20,073 nt of DNA from Haplomitrium mnioides (GCA_049999725.1 JBNGIS010033756.1:31276-51348), one strand, 5' to 3'; shown: positions 8,850-18,820, counted from the stretch's first letter. The notes: generated from the letters alone by a model not told the origin. Numbers and translations: made by a program.

Positions 8850-9130
8850 GAGGGCTAATTGTGGTTGATGGAAGGATCTGCAACAAGAGTTTTGGGGGAC
8901 TCTAGAGCAGAAGAAAATTACTTATCACAAGCGATAACATTGAAGTTAAAGTTGCCCCTTGAAAAAAAAGAGCACGAAGTGGTGGAATGGGAAATAGCCA
9001 AAGCAAGTTTATTGAACGACTATCTCAAAGTATAGTTTTATACATGGGTAGCTATAAAGAGAAGTTGGAATAGAAGATCACAACATTTGCAAGATATGAC
9101 ACTATTCTTGGAATGAAGTGGTTATAAAGA
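8850..9130 (+). pseudogene. Aspartic protease region (broken)
   Basis: GDSRAEENYLSQA at about 8895 marks the retroviral-type protease active site. The usual Asp-Ser-Gly is Asp-Ser-Arg here (GAC TCT AGA at 8898..8906). Further stops and frame changes follow before 9130. The enzyme would cleave the gag-pol polyprotein; this copy lacks the active-site glycine and an open frame. Confidence 0.65.
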
Positions 9131-9142
9131 TATAATCTGCAA

Positions 9143-10080
9143 GTGGATTGGAGAAAGAAGACACTCACGACATCTCAATCGAAGATTTGGAGAGATCAAG
9201 TACGATCTCATTCAAGACACCTACCATTATATGTGATAGAAGCAAATGCGATCAAGAAACAAGAAATGGTGTTTTTAAGACTCATATGTGAGCTCAATAT
9301 TGACAATGAGGACTCAAATAGTAATGTTCTACATGAATTTCAAGGTGTTTTGAAGGAGTTTTATGACGTTTTTCCCAATGATTTGCCAAGGGGTTGACTC
9401 CAAAACAATGCATTGATCACAAGATTGAGATCATTCCAAGAAGTACTCCACCATATAAAGCATAATATCATTTGCCTCCTCATGAACTCGAGGAATGCAA
9501 GTCTCAGATTACGAAGTTGTTGGAAAATAGATTTATTCAACCAAGCATTTCTCCTTATTGTGCACCAGTACTCTTTGTCAAAAAGAAGGATGGGAGTATG
9601 AGGATGTGCATTGACTATCGAGCACTCAATCAACAAATGGTGAAAAAAAATATCCATTGCCAAAGATGGATGATTTATTTGATCAACTTCAAGAAGAAAT
9701 TTACTTTATGAAATTGGACAAAAAACAATGTGCAAAAAACAACGTTTCAAAGTCGATACGGGCATTTTGAACATCTTGTTATGCCTTTTGGATTAACCAA
9801 TTCTCTTGCAACATTTATGGGTCTTATGAATGATATTTTTTGATCTTTTTTGGATAAGTTTGTTATTGTCTTTTTGGATGATATTCTCATCTACAGTAAG
9901 AATCTTCAAAAGCATCAACAACATCTTCGTGCAGTATTAAAGGTACTTCAGAACCATAAGCTATATGTGAAGATGTCCAAATGTGAAATTGGGAAGAGGG
10001 AGGTTGACTACTTGGGTCACCGTGTAAGTGCATCAAGAATCCAAGTTATGGATGAGAAAGTGGAGGCAATTCAAAAGTGA
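9143..10080 (+). pseudogene. pol: Reverse transcriptase (broken)
   Basis: The linker ends VLKEFYDVFPNDLPRG (to 9397). RT fingers and palm follow: [20 protein letters not shown] with MCIDYRALN (9520..9640), [16 protein letters not shown] (about 9755..9805), and the catalytic FLDDILIYSK with the Asp pair at 9877..9882, then YLGHRVS. Damage: a frame change near 9400, a frameshift at the A-run near 9645, loss of about 15 codons around the first catalytic Asp segment (near 9720..9745), TGA at 9841 just before the FLDD motif, and TGA at 10078. Motif wording is typical of Ty3/gypsy chromoviruses. Confidence 0.85.
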
Positions 10081-10640
10081 GAATCTCCTAGTGATCAAAC
10101 ACAACTAAGGGGACTTTTGGGGCTAGTCGGGTTTCATCGTCGATTTGTGAAAGGTTTTGCACAAGTAGGAGAACTATTAACCAACTTTCTCAAGAAAAGT
10201 CACACATAGTCATGGGGAGCTGCAGAAGAGTTGGTATTCCAAGCATTTAAGAAATCACTTCTTCATGCTCATATTCTTAAATGGTATGATTCTAAATGAC
10301 CAATCAAACTTTCGGTGGATGCATAAGAAAAAGCTATTAGCAGAGTTTTGCAATGAGAATGGGAGGATGGTTGACATTCTATTGCCTTCTTTTATAGAAA
10401 GTTGAGCAATAGTAAGCAAAACTACTACACTACAGATCGGAAAGAATTGGCTTGTGATATCAACCAAATATTGGAAGCATTATCTTGGAGATAAGGAGTT
10501 TATTGTCGAAACCAATCATAAACCTCTAATGTATCTAGAAACTTTAAAGAAGCTCTCAAAACGACAGATTTGTTGGGCGGAGTTGCGACAACGGTTCCAT
10601 ATAAAGATGGTCCATGTGGAAGGAAAATGACAAATTGCAG
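10081..10640 (+). pseudogene. pol: RNase H and connection region (broken)
   Basis: GLLGLVGFHRRFVKGFAQ (about 10110) starts the connection. LSVDA (about 10312) is the first RNase H Asp strand, YYTTDRKELAC (about 10420) the Glu helix region, and FIVETNHKPLMYL (about 10500) and QIADALTHM (about 10630) the last motifs. Several stops and at least one frameshift (near 10465) break it. The domain would remove RNA from the RNA-DNA hybrid. Confidence 0.75.
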
Positions 10641-10645
10641 ATGCC

Positions 10646-11700
10646 TTGACCCATATGCTTCAACTCAACATCTTGTCAGAAATCACAATTCATCCTACTT
10701 GGTGGATGGAAATGTTGACTGCAATAAAAGAAGATGAGGAGATCATTGCCGCACAACAAAAGAATCTAGTGAAAGATGTGAGAGGATTGATTTTCTTCCA
10801 AGGCAAGGTTTGGGTTCCTAGTAATGTTAAGCTTCGCTCTGAGGTTTTCTGTGAAGCACATGATTTGGCAATTGGTGGACATGTTGGAATTGAGAAAACT
10901 TTGGACAATCTTCAACAAGTTTATTATTGACCTAAGATGCATTAAGATGTGGAGACCTATGTTCGGAGTTGGCTTGTCAACAAAACAAAGTGACCAATCT
11001 TAAATGTAAAGGTTTATTACAATCATTGCCTATCTTGAATCGACGATGGGAACATGTGAGTATGGATATTGTTTGTGAGTTACCATATACTTCTACGAGT
11101 TATGATGCTATTATTGTTTTTGTGGACAAACCTAGCAAAATGATTCATATTTTTCTCACTACCAAATCAATGACATCATCAAAGTTAGCACAAATTTATT
11201 TGGAAGCAGTCTACTCTCATCATGATATCTCTAAAGTGATTATCTCCGACCGCAACACTCAATTTACCAGCATGTTTTGGCATACAAAATTCGGTCTTCT
11301 CAAAACCAAATTGGCTATGTCCACTGCTTATCATCCTGAATCGGATTGTCAAACTGAACAGGCCAACAGCACCATCAAAGATATGTGTGGGCTTTTGCTT
11401 TGTAAGAACAAGAACAATAGGATTGGTTGCTACCTCTTGTGGAGTTCTCTTACAATAACTCCATCAACAACTCTACACGAGCCACGTTTTTCTTTTTGAT
11501 GTATGGTGAGCATCCAACTACTCTATATAATCTTCATCGTACATCGATCTCTAAGAGTCCAGCTGTCAATGACTTCCTCCATCGGCTACACCACATCATC
11601 TAATATGCCAAGGAAAAACTTGAAGTTGCTCTTAATCGCCAAAAACAATATGTTGATGCTCATTGTCGCGAAGTGACCTTTGCTATAAGTGACTAAGTAT
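10646..11700 (+). pseudogene. pol: Integrase (broken)
   Basis: The zinc-binding region shows HDLAIGGHVGIEKT (about 10858) and LACQQNK (about 10970). The first Cys of the HHCC set is lost at a frameshift near 10968. The catalytic core keeps all three acidic residues: Asp at 11065..11067 (SMDIVCELPY), Asp at 11248..11250 (IISDRNTQF) and Glu at 11356..11358 (QTEQANS). The frame from about 10969 to 11499 is uninterrupted. It then breaks, and the stretch to 11700 is a degraded C-terminal linker. The enzyme would insert the element DNA into the genome. Confidence 0.85.
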
Positions 11701-12140
11701 GGCTCTCTATGTCCAATCTTCCTTTTCTTTTCTCTCGTAAGCTATCTGCTTGCTTTATTGGACCATTTGCTATTTCTCCTTGTATTGGTGAAGCGGCATA
11801 TCAACTTGTTTTACCTCCTCACATGAAGATTCATCCAATTTTTCATGTCTCTTTATTACATGCTTTTGAACCTCGCTCTACTACCTTAACTTGTACCCAA
11901 GAACCCTTTCCGCCACCTAAGCTTATTGATAGTCATGAGGAATTTGAGGTAGAACAACTCTTGAATGAAGAAATGCACACGTCGTCGAGGCCATTGTGAG
12001 ATTGTGGAGTACTTGGTTCATTGGAAAGGCTGCCCTCTTTATGAAGCTACTTGGGAGCCATTGGAGAATTTGGCCAATGCCTATGCGCTTGTTCACTCTT
12101 TTGAGAACTGTCTTACTCGCAACGAGGGACGTTGCCTTTT
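11701..12140 (+). pseudogene. pol: Integrase C-terminus and chromodomain (broken)
   Basis: CFIGPFAISPCIGEAAYQL and HMKIHPIFHVSLLHAFEP (about 11755..11873) are the typical gypsy integrase tail. After a +1 frameshift between about 11965 and 11990, the chromodomain follows as EYLVHWKGCPLYEATWEPLE (about 12006..12065). Matches the shorter copy at 6283..6580. The chromodomain and the integrase class place the element among plant chromoviruses. Confidence 0.85.
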
Positions 12141-12155
12141 AAAAAGGGGAAGGAT
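12141..12155 (+). other. Polypurine tract
   Basis: AAAAAGGGGAAGGAT lies directly before the last LTR, the usual primer for plus-strand synthesis. The matching tract at 6566..6580 precedes the middle LTR. Confidence 0.8.
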
Positions 12156-12723
12156 TGCAACGGTCACTAACTTTAGCAAGTCATAGCTAAAAATAATGTC
12201 AACTATGTCAAGAAAGCTATTACTAAGTTAGAGTAGCAAAAAGCAATTGCTACTATAGAGAGTTGGGCACGTGGCACAATGAGAGAAAGTCAACAAATTA
12301 AAGTGAAAGAGGGAGTCTAGATAGACTACTTTAAGAGAGAATAAGAATACATGACAAGCAAAGAATTAAAGTAAAGAGAAGGTTATAAAGATAAGGACAC
12401 GTGACAAAATGAGAACTAAAGAAATGGAAGGTTCTAATGATTAAGACACATAGCAGAAGGAGAACAAAAGTTAAAGGGTGGTCCAATTAGAGTGAGAGAG
12501 AAAAGAGGGATCCAATTAGAAAGGGATAGAAAATAAACCAATGGGGTTCCTCCACCTATATAAGCAAAGTGCTTTCTCTCAAGTATATAAAGAAAGAAGA
12601 GTGCCTTGTTTGGCATCTCTTATCTTGTGGGTTCTTGAAGTTCTTATGCGCTTCTCTTATGCTAACTTGTATGTGTTTTATTTGTGCAAACTTGTGTGCA
12701 TAATGTGGGTGTGTAGTGTTACA
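12156..12723 (+). repeat. Last LTR of the array
   Basis: Starts TGCAACGGTCAC and ends AGTGTTACA. Aligns over its full length with 6581..7149, mostly with transition differences. It keeps an intact TATA box. Confidence 0.85.
12557..12563 (+). promoter_or_regulatory. LTR TATA box
   Basis: CCTATATAAGCAAAGTG in the last LTR; the middle LTR has CATATGTAAG at the same place. This is the probable promoter of the retroelement. Confidence 0.6.
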
Positions 12724-13037
12724 ACGCACATACAATCACTTGTTGTCTCTACTCATTCTAAATGCTTTGAGAATGTGTTCTGGTTCTCTTAGTTTGTAAG
12801 TCTTGTTTTTCTCTTATCAAAACTTTTGTTTATTTTAAGTGAAACAGATTTTCTTTTTTTCAAATTACTTAAAGTTTATTTTTAATCTTTTACAAAGTTT
12901 TCACTTCTACGAATCCAAACATTTTTTTAAGATGACTTGAATGTTTTTGGTACTTGAAGTTGTGTTTTGAAGTTACAAGTATCAATATATGTTTTACTGA
13001 ACTACTTTTATGTATTTTGTGCATTGTGATAATGCAG
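12724..13037 (+). other. Intron-like sequence 3' of the retroelement, with acceptor
   Basis: T-rich sequence without an open frame. It ends in a plausible acceptor, GTGATAATGCAG, with AG at 13036..13037. The frame of the DUF7869 catalytic half opens directly after it. With 5641..6083 it would form one intron that received the retroelement array. Confidence 0.45.
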
Positions 13038-13739
13038 TCAAATGTAATCACCAACTGTTTCTTCATCGTAACCAACAAATGAAAGAAAGAACAAAACTTG
13101 CAAACCATCAAAGAAAATTTCATGTCGATGGTCAAAAGTACTTGGGAATTGTCATTGATGGTATGGATCAGAAGAAAACTGCTATTCCACATTGGCGTTC
13201 GCCACCAAAAAACATTGACAAAGATTGTTTGGTAGGTGTGCATGTTGTTGGTGCTTTAATATTCAATCATGCTCTTTCTTCGAGGGTCTTTTAATTTGTA
13301 CATAAACTTGAGAAGCGATTCCAATTTGACAGTTACTGTGCTCAACAAAATATTATGTGACTTTGAAGGGCCACTGCCTTCAACTTTGTATCTTCTGTTG
13401 GATAACACAACACGAGAGAATAAGAACTCTATCATGTTTGGATATCTTAGTCTCCTGATTGCCAAGAATGTTTTTCAAAAAATCAAGGTGGTATTTCTCA
13501 TGGTTGGCCATACCTATGATCAAATCGATCAAATGTTTAGCCGATTCTTGAAACGTTTAAAACGTGTCAAAGCTTTCATGATTACAAGTCTTAACCAAGC
13601 GCTTCGAGTATCCTACAATCCTAAACCTCACGTGACTCTTTTGTTGGAAACTTGGGATTTCAAAATGTTTCTACAGCAATGTCCCTCTCTAGTTCAAAGG
13701 ATGCATGATATTACATTGAATCAACAATTCAAGTTCTAG
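13038..13739 (+). pseudogene. DUF7869 catalytic half, DDE-transposase-like (broken)
   Basis: First frame: HRNQQMKERTKLANHQRKF, then YLGIVIDGMDQKKTAIPHW (Asp at 13157..13159 and 13166..13168), then VHVVGALIFNHALSSRVF. A one-base frameshift near 13290..13300 moves to the second frame: SDSNLTVTVL, then YLLLDNTTRENKN (Asp at 13401..13403), then FLMVGHTYDQIDQMFSR (13497..13547). DGMDQ, LDN..ENKN and GHThDqID are the hallmark motifs of DUF7869 proteins as I know them; here the second His of GHTH is Tyr (13515..13517). The spaced acidic residues on predicted strands look like an RNase H-fold DDE/D nuclease; that role is inferred. TAG at 13737..13739 ends the frame, but homologous-looking sequence continues. 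Confidence 0.75.
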
Positions 13740-14469
13740 TTAAATGATTCCAATGCAAAGATTTGGAGCAAACAGTTTTCAATAGATGAATTTTGGTTGC
13801 ATGTGGAGGGTATTTGTCAACTCAAGTGTCTACCTAAAGTGGATAGAGAAATTTTTAGTTTAATGTTGATTCCTCTCAAGGCATATTCTGAAATAAAACG
13901 ATCAAGCAATCTATGATGAAGCACTTAGGCCGCGAGAAAGGACTCTTTCACAAATCACTCGATATGGGCACAAATTTGGCAATCTTCATGAGATGAAAGC
14001 TTGAATGTTTATTTGTGTTGTTGCATCTCTGGATCCAAAAGACAAACTGTTTTGGATTGCCAAAGTTCTCAAAGTTTTGTCATTTGATGAGGAAGATCCC
14101 CCAAACCCGAAATGAGTATGTGTTCAATAGTTTGCTTGTGAGGCTGAGGATGCATGTTCTAGACAATACTTCCCAGAAAAAATAGCAGCAATAAAAGAGA
14201 AACACAAATCCAAGTTACATATTGATATACTTGATGTGACACAAATCACGATTTTCTCTTTTGATTTTCTTCTTATCCAAAAAAACCAATTGAAGAAAAC
14301 TAATCTAGCTACTATTAAATCAAATCTATTTGAGTACAAAAGACAAAAAGCCCTCAATCCTGAAATATTTAAAAGAGATTCATTCTCTGTCATTAACACT
14401 GAGATAGATCAAGTTAATCTTGATGAATCTTTTGAACCTGAATCCAAACAAAGAAGTCGAGACAAGTGA
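13740..14469 (+). pseudogene. DUF7869 protein C-terminal part (broken)
   Basis: Directly after TAG 13737 the same frame continues with KIWSKQFSIDEFWLHVEGIC and CLPKVDREIF, as expected for the region after the catalytic core. Frame changes and stops follow near 13890..13930. Then come ERTLSQITRYGHKFGN and ASLDPKDKLFWIAKVLKV, a short FWIAKV element resembling the BAH- or Tudor-like ends of these proteins. TAG at 14128..14130 interrupts what reads as a Trp position. The final frame 14131..14469 is open and ends TGA after a charged tail. No clear polyadenylation signal lies just downstream. Confidence 0.5.
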
Positions 14470-15690
14470 CTAAATTAATTCTAGAATTTTATTACATATT
14501 TTGGATTTTCAAGTATATTGAAATTTAAGATTATTATTTTATACAATACGTGAGAATCTTTTGAAGCAACTTATTGAATTTTTCTGCCACCTTGAACTTT
14601 TCATTGTAAATCATACCAAGTTGAATGTTATTCTCTGGAAATGAAACTTAAATCTTTAGTTAATATTTCTATTTGCTTTGTAAAATATTTTCTTCTCCAA
14701 AATGTAAGTATGTTGTTTCCAATTTTATTGTTTTCTAGAAGAGTTTAAGATTATTTTCTCCCTAAAGCATTTGCCTTAATTGACTAATTATTTTTTTCTT
14801 TTAAGTACTTTGATGTATAACTTAAAACCTTTAGCACACTTTAACTAAGATGTAGAGCTTTGTACCCATTTTACTTCTAGACTCCGAATTAGAAATCAAA
14901 ATCTTTTGCATGCGTAGAGTTTGATGCAAAAAATAGAATATTTACAGTCTGTATCCTCGGTTGTAGAAGTGTGAACCCTATGAGCGCATAAACTTTGATT
15001 TGCAAGTCAAAATGTGGTGCCTACAAAAACTCTTATGTGGAACCTAAAACCTAGGTTCTTGTTAGTTTTTGTTTTGGAGTGTTGAGATGATGAGTTTAGA
15101 TTTCTATGTGCGCATAGACTTTGAGGTGGAGTGTTCACATATTGAGCTTTGATTCCTATGTGCGTATAGACTTTGGGGTGGAAGTCAAAGCCTTCCACAA
15201 GCTCTACTTCTCATATAAAACTCTCAAACTTCTTTATACAAAAACTACCGATTACAACTTAGTTTGTACACAAGTCACAAACTCTTTTGTAGATCTTGAG
15301 ACCTTTGTTTGGTTGAATAAAGTCTAAAACTTGGAGATGTTTCTTGTTTACACTCTTAATTCAATCTTTTTAGCTACTGCCTTTTTGATTCTGAACTGTG
15401 ATACATTTGTATACATGCTTCGTTGAATTATTAAAAATTTTAATGCTAAAAACTTTTTAAAGCCCATGTTGACTTTTGCATGCATAGATTTTCAGCTACA
15501 AGTGAAAGCTTCTTAATTACTTGAACTTTAAAATAGAGCTTCTAAATCCATACAATGTTTTGTTTTATTTATTTTTGTGTTTACGATTGCAAACTCATTC
15601 CTTTGACTTCTAGTCTCATTGGGCTTTTTCTTTATGTTTTTTAGTTTTTCCTCAAAAAAAAAACGCTTGAAAGAGCACAATGTCTATGCG
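14470..15690. other. Noncoding 3' flank with degenerate palindromic cores
   Basis: AT-rich, with no supportable gene. It contains scattered copies of the core related to TATGCGCGCATAG (near 14907, 14980, 15105, 15157, 15478 and 15683). Confidence 0.5.
15099..15202 (+). repeat. 52-bp direct duplication containing the palindromic core
   Basis: GATTTCTATGTGCGCATAG at 15099 and GATTCCTATGTGCGTATAG at 15151 are both followed by ACTTTGnGGTGGA. The step is 52 bp. The core is the same as in the 24-bp arrays. Confidence 0.65.
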
Positions 15691-15790
15691 NNNNNNNNNN
15701 NNNNNNNNNNNNNNNNNNNNNNNNNNNNNNNNNNNNNNNNNNNNNNNNNNNNNNNNNNNNNNNNNNNNNNNNNNNNNNNNNNNNNNNNNN
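15691..15790. other. Assembly gap, 100 N
   Basis: Exactly 100 N. The 10 bases on each side are identical (TGTCTATGCG at 15681..15690 and 15791..15800) and are half of the palindromic core. The gap probably covers a collapsed repeat array. Confidence 0.95.
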
Positions 15791-16048
15791 TGTCTATGCG
15801 TTTCTAGAGTTTATATAATCAAATATATTTGAAAATAGTTTCTTGTAACTTGTATTTCAATTTTTCGGCTTAGAATTGTAATCAATGAAAAATGCAATTT
15901 TTTTGTGAGAACTTACCATAATTTTAATGCTTTTTATCAAATTCAAATTTTCCAATATTTTCATGGAAACTAGCAATATTGATTGATTTTACATAACAAA
16001 ATTGACTCTCGCTCTATTATGCTTATTGAAACGGCCCAAAAAAACCCC
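15791..16048. other. AT-rich sequence, nothing recognised
   Basis: No open frame, repeat or RNA gene that I can support between the gap and the small inverted-repeat element. Confidence 0.5.
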
Positions 16049-16187
16049 CAAAAGTTCATGTACTTTTTGTTTTTAAAAAATAACTTCGTTTTTTTATATT
16101 TTTTGAGCTAAAAAATCACAACTTTTCCAAAAAAAAAGTAGTTCATGTTCTGAGTAGCCTATTTTTGATTCAAAGTAGTGGTTGTTA
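16049..16187 (+). repeat. Left inverted repeat of the small element
   Basis: Pairs with 16703..16838 in reverse complement. The inner block matches the left end of the large element. Confidence 0.8.
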
Positions 16188-16387
16188 AAAGAAGAAATCA
16201 TAAAAGAAATGTCGTTCTTGTTGAAGGGCTGAGAGTCATTATACCTATATTCCTTAAGGTTGTAACCACAAGGAATGTTGTCAATTGATAGCGTGAAACT
16301 TCTAAGTTCCACCAAGCCCTTTAGTTGTCTTGCATTAGACTCCCCATGGCCTTCATAGTATACCATATTGAGTCTGTTATTATAGGG

Positions 16388-16609
16388 CTACAAGTCTTGG
16401 TCTTGTTCATTAGTCCCTCCTTCAGCTAGAGAGACAACAACTTCATTTTGCTGCTTTGACGTCCACTCTCTGGCTTTCTGACAATAAAGTTGAAAGGTAC
16501 AAAGGTAGGAGACCAAGGTTGGGGCATAGTCTTGGTCATCTATAGCTTCTTCAACCCCATATCTCTTTCTTCCTTTTGCAGACGCCGTCAACTTTTTGGC
16601 AAGTTGCCT
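16388..16609 (-). pseudogene. Copy of the last exon of the ParB-like gene
   Basis: On the minus strand: QLAKKLTASAKGRKRYGVEE, then YLCTFQLYCQKAREW, ending GGTNEQDQDL and TAG at 16388. An acceptor AG followed by G at about 16606..16608 fits the phase-2 donor at 1069 of the full gene, giving a Trp codon across the junction. The frame stays open for another 89 codons beyond the TAG (16366 down to 16094), so the TAG may be a mutation in a longer tail. The frame is better preserved than the copy at 119..308 and has 13 extra residues in the middle. Function unknown. Confidence 0.5.
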
Positions 16610-16702
16610 CTTGAATATTTTATCACGTGAGAAAAAACATTTAAGAATTCATTAGAAGAAAATTTGGAAACAAAAAAACAAGACACAAAGAAATAGAGAG
16701 CT

Positions 16703-16838
16703 CAATAACTGCTGCTTTGAACTAGAAACAAGCTACTCAAAACATGAACTTTAAAAAAAAAAAAAAACGTCATTTCCAAGCTCAAAAAACAAAGAAAATG
16801 AGGTTATTTTTCAAAAACAAAAACTACGTAAGCTTTTG
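16703..16838 (-). repeat. Right inverted repeat of the small element
   Basis: Reverse complement of 16049..16187 with mismatches and short indels, mainly in poly-A/T runs. Confidence 0.8.
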
Positions 16839-17279
16839 TACTTCATTTTTTCCATTTTAACAAGCTTGATAGAGCAAGAAGCAATTTCATTATGCAAAAT
16901 TGAATGATATTCTTGCTATAGAAACATAAATATACCCCATGTAAGCAGTCTCGACTTAATCATTCTACTCGTTTGTCTTGGAGACTCCCGTGTGTGTGCG
17001 TGCGGTGCTCATGCAATAACACATTTTCAATAGGAAAGGACTCTGCATTTTTTTTTCTTTTCTCACATGCGCTCACGCTGCACCAACATTTGGAAAAGCT
17101 CCAGCATCTATGTACTACGTTCTACCTCTGTGTTGGACTCCTTTTTTCTATAGTTTTGCTCCCGCACACATTTCATTTTTTTTCTCTTTCGCTACTTTCA
17201 TAACAAGGTTTTCCTCTTCTCTTTGAGCATCCATCCTTTTTCTTCATTTTTCTTTTTCTCTTGGAAAACCTCCTCGTAT

Positions 17280-17420
17280 GAACTAGAGCACGCTCACACT
17301 TTGCAACCCTAGCCTACTCTTGCTCGCATTGCTCAATTGGCTGCTCCTGCTCACATTGCTCGCTTTTGCTGCTCCTGCTCGACTTTGCTCCCCTGGCTCA
17401 CTAGCGTTGCTGCTCGACAC
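17280..17420 (+). repeat. GCTC-rich simple repeat
   Basis: Irregular repetition of TGCTC, GCTCCTGCTC and CATTGCTCGC. Period not constant. Confidence 0.5.
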
Positions 17421-18820
17421 TTCGTATGGTGATTCTTGCCCACATGTTTTGATGCACCATCGACCTTTGGCTTGATGACATTCCACTCTTTCAAACAACG
17501 TCACGCTCATCATTCAACGAACTTCTTACCTTCTCTTTTCTTTGCTTAGCAGCATACTTGCTCTCTTGCTTCGCGATTGTCTGCTCATCTGTGGGACACT
17601 TTGCAATTGCTCGGCTGGAGAACCTCTCTCTCTTTTTCGATCTCAATTGGACAACATCGCTCCATACTACAACCTCACAACTGATTTTTTTTTTCCTTTT
17701 CTTGTTGTCTTCCCTCTGTTTGACGACACTGAGCAGCATTGGCTCATTACTCTCTTGACTCGTCGACTCTGTGCGTGCACGAAGATGACCTGCATTGTAT
17801 CCTCATTGTTTGTTTTGTCTTTATTCCTCAGCCCATGACAAGCTGAAGTTTTCTCTTTAGCAGCAACAACTATTTGGTCATACTCTCCATTTTCTTCCTG
17901 ATTTTATTGCCAACATCTATACTTATGAACCAGTGTTGTATCTCTTCACCATTTCGACCAGCAGTTCTTTGTGAGACTTTTGCTTTCTCTATTTTCTATG
18001 TTAGAAATTGTCCAGCATAGGAGATTACACCAATGTGTACACCCGCCATCCTTCGACACCAGTTTATACAAACTCCTATTGACTTCTTCTTCTCAATTTC
18101 TAGTATTACCTTGTTACTGGCTTAGTTCTCTACTGTGCCAAAGGATTATTTAAGCAAAGAAAAGACCACGCATAGGTTGCACAGACGTGTGCACAAGTGT
18201 GACTCACTTGTTTATGCAGCATCGACGATCCAGTCAGAAACATCTTCAGTAAAAGATACCTTCACACAAGCGACTACACAAGAAGCTACATCAACAGTCA
18301 ACAAAAGAGCAACACTTTGCAACTTCCAGCTCTTTCACTCTATTCTCCAAAACTTCTTGGTTCAAATTTCTCAACCCATTCTTTGATCATCTTCAATTGA
18401 TTCTTTTCCGTTCTCTTAACAAATCTATCCCTCACAAGGGACATACTTGTTGATTCTGAACTACTTCTAGCAGAGATTATAGGTGAATCATACTAGCAAG
18501 AAACGCTGACCCCTATCACCTCCAAAGCTCAACCCCTATTTGCCCATACCTGCAACTGTTACCATTTTTTTTCTCGTTACAGAATCAGTATTGCAGAGAG
18601 GCACAACAGCGATTGAGGATAAGGCTCTATTTAAGCTATGAGAGGACACGCTACCGACACACCAGAAGTAATAGATATATACGTTCCTTCATCCATTAGC
18701 CACATCAATTTCTTATTTCATTTCTCGGTGTTTATATTGATTGACACGCAACTAGTCAATTCTTTCTTGTTTTTCATTTCAATTTCTTGATCTTTCCGTT
18801 TAAAGCAGAAAACATAAACA

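Larger units (their letters stand above)
6084..12723 (+). mobile_element. Tandem three-LTR Ty3/gypsy chromovirus array
   Basis: The order is: truncated LTR (6084..6282), 3' pol remnant (6283..6580), full LTR (6581..7149), internal region (7150..12155), full LTR (12156..12723). The middle LTR serves both as 3' LTR of the remnant and as 5' LTR of the long copy. The flanking 5-mers are atgcg (6079..6083) and acgca (12724..12728). They differ by two transitions, each explainable as CpG decay of acgcg, so the whole array probably entered once or formed at one site by LTR recombination. Gene order is gag, protease, RT, RNase H, integrase, chromodomain. All reading frames are broken. The two full LTRs differ at roughly one site in nine over their first 100 bases, so the element is old. 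Confidence 0.85.
16049..16838 (-). mobile_element. 790-bp internally deleted relative of the large transposon
   Basis: Long imperfect inverted repeats, 16049..16187 and 16703..16838, run from an AAAAG(C/T)T(T/C)A(C/T)GTA outer part through TTTTTTGAGCT to a GAGTAGC...TTCAAAG inner block. The inner block repeats, in the same orientation, the left end of the large element (AGTAGCCT 16153..16160 and AGTAGTGG 16174..16181, compared with AGTAGCGG twice at 81..108). Between the repeats is only the last exon of the minus-strand gene. The simplest reading is a non-autonomous deletion derivative of a related subfamily. I could not find a convincing target duplication. Confidence 0.75.

Noticed and set aside
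12890-13243. 117-codon minus-strand frame
   Set aside because: Antisense to the DGMDQ region of the DUF7869 gene and to its intron end.
15619-15807. Frames running through the N gap (also at 19245..19563)
   Set aside because: They exist only because unknown bases contain no stops.
16030-16860. Target-site duplication of the 790-bp element
   Set aside because: Flanks CAAAAAAACCCCC and TACTTCATTTTTT do not match, and the exact ends are blurred by poly-A/T.
17542-17838. 98-codon plus-strand frame in the pyrimidine-rich region
   Set aside because: Leucine-, serine- and phenylalanine-rich translation typical of CT-rich DNA; no start context or domain support.
18135-18386. Ser/Thr-rich 83-codon frame
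   Set aside because: No recognisable motif, no splice or promoter support, in a region of biased composition.
16939-18820. Complete solo LTR
   Set aside because: TG...CA ends can be drawn, but no partner LTR, primer site or flanking duplication was found; left as an unassigned region.
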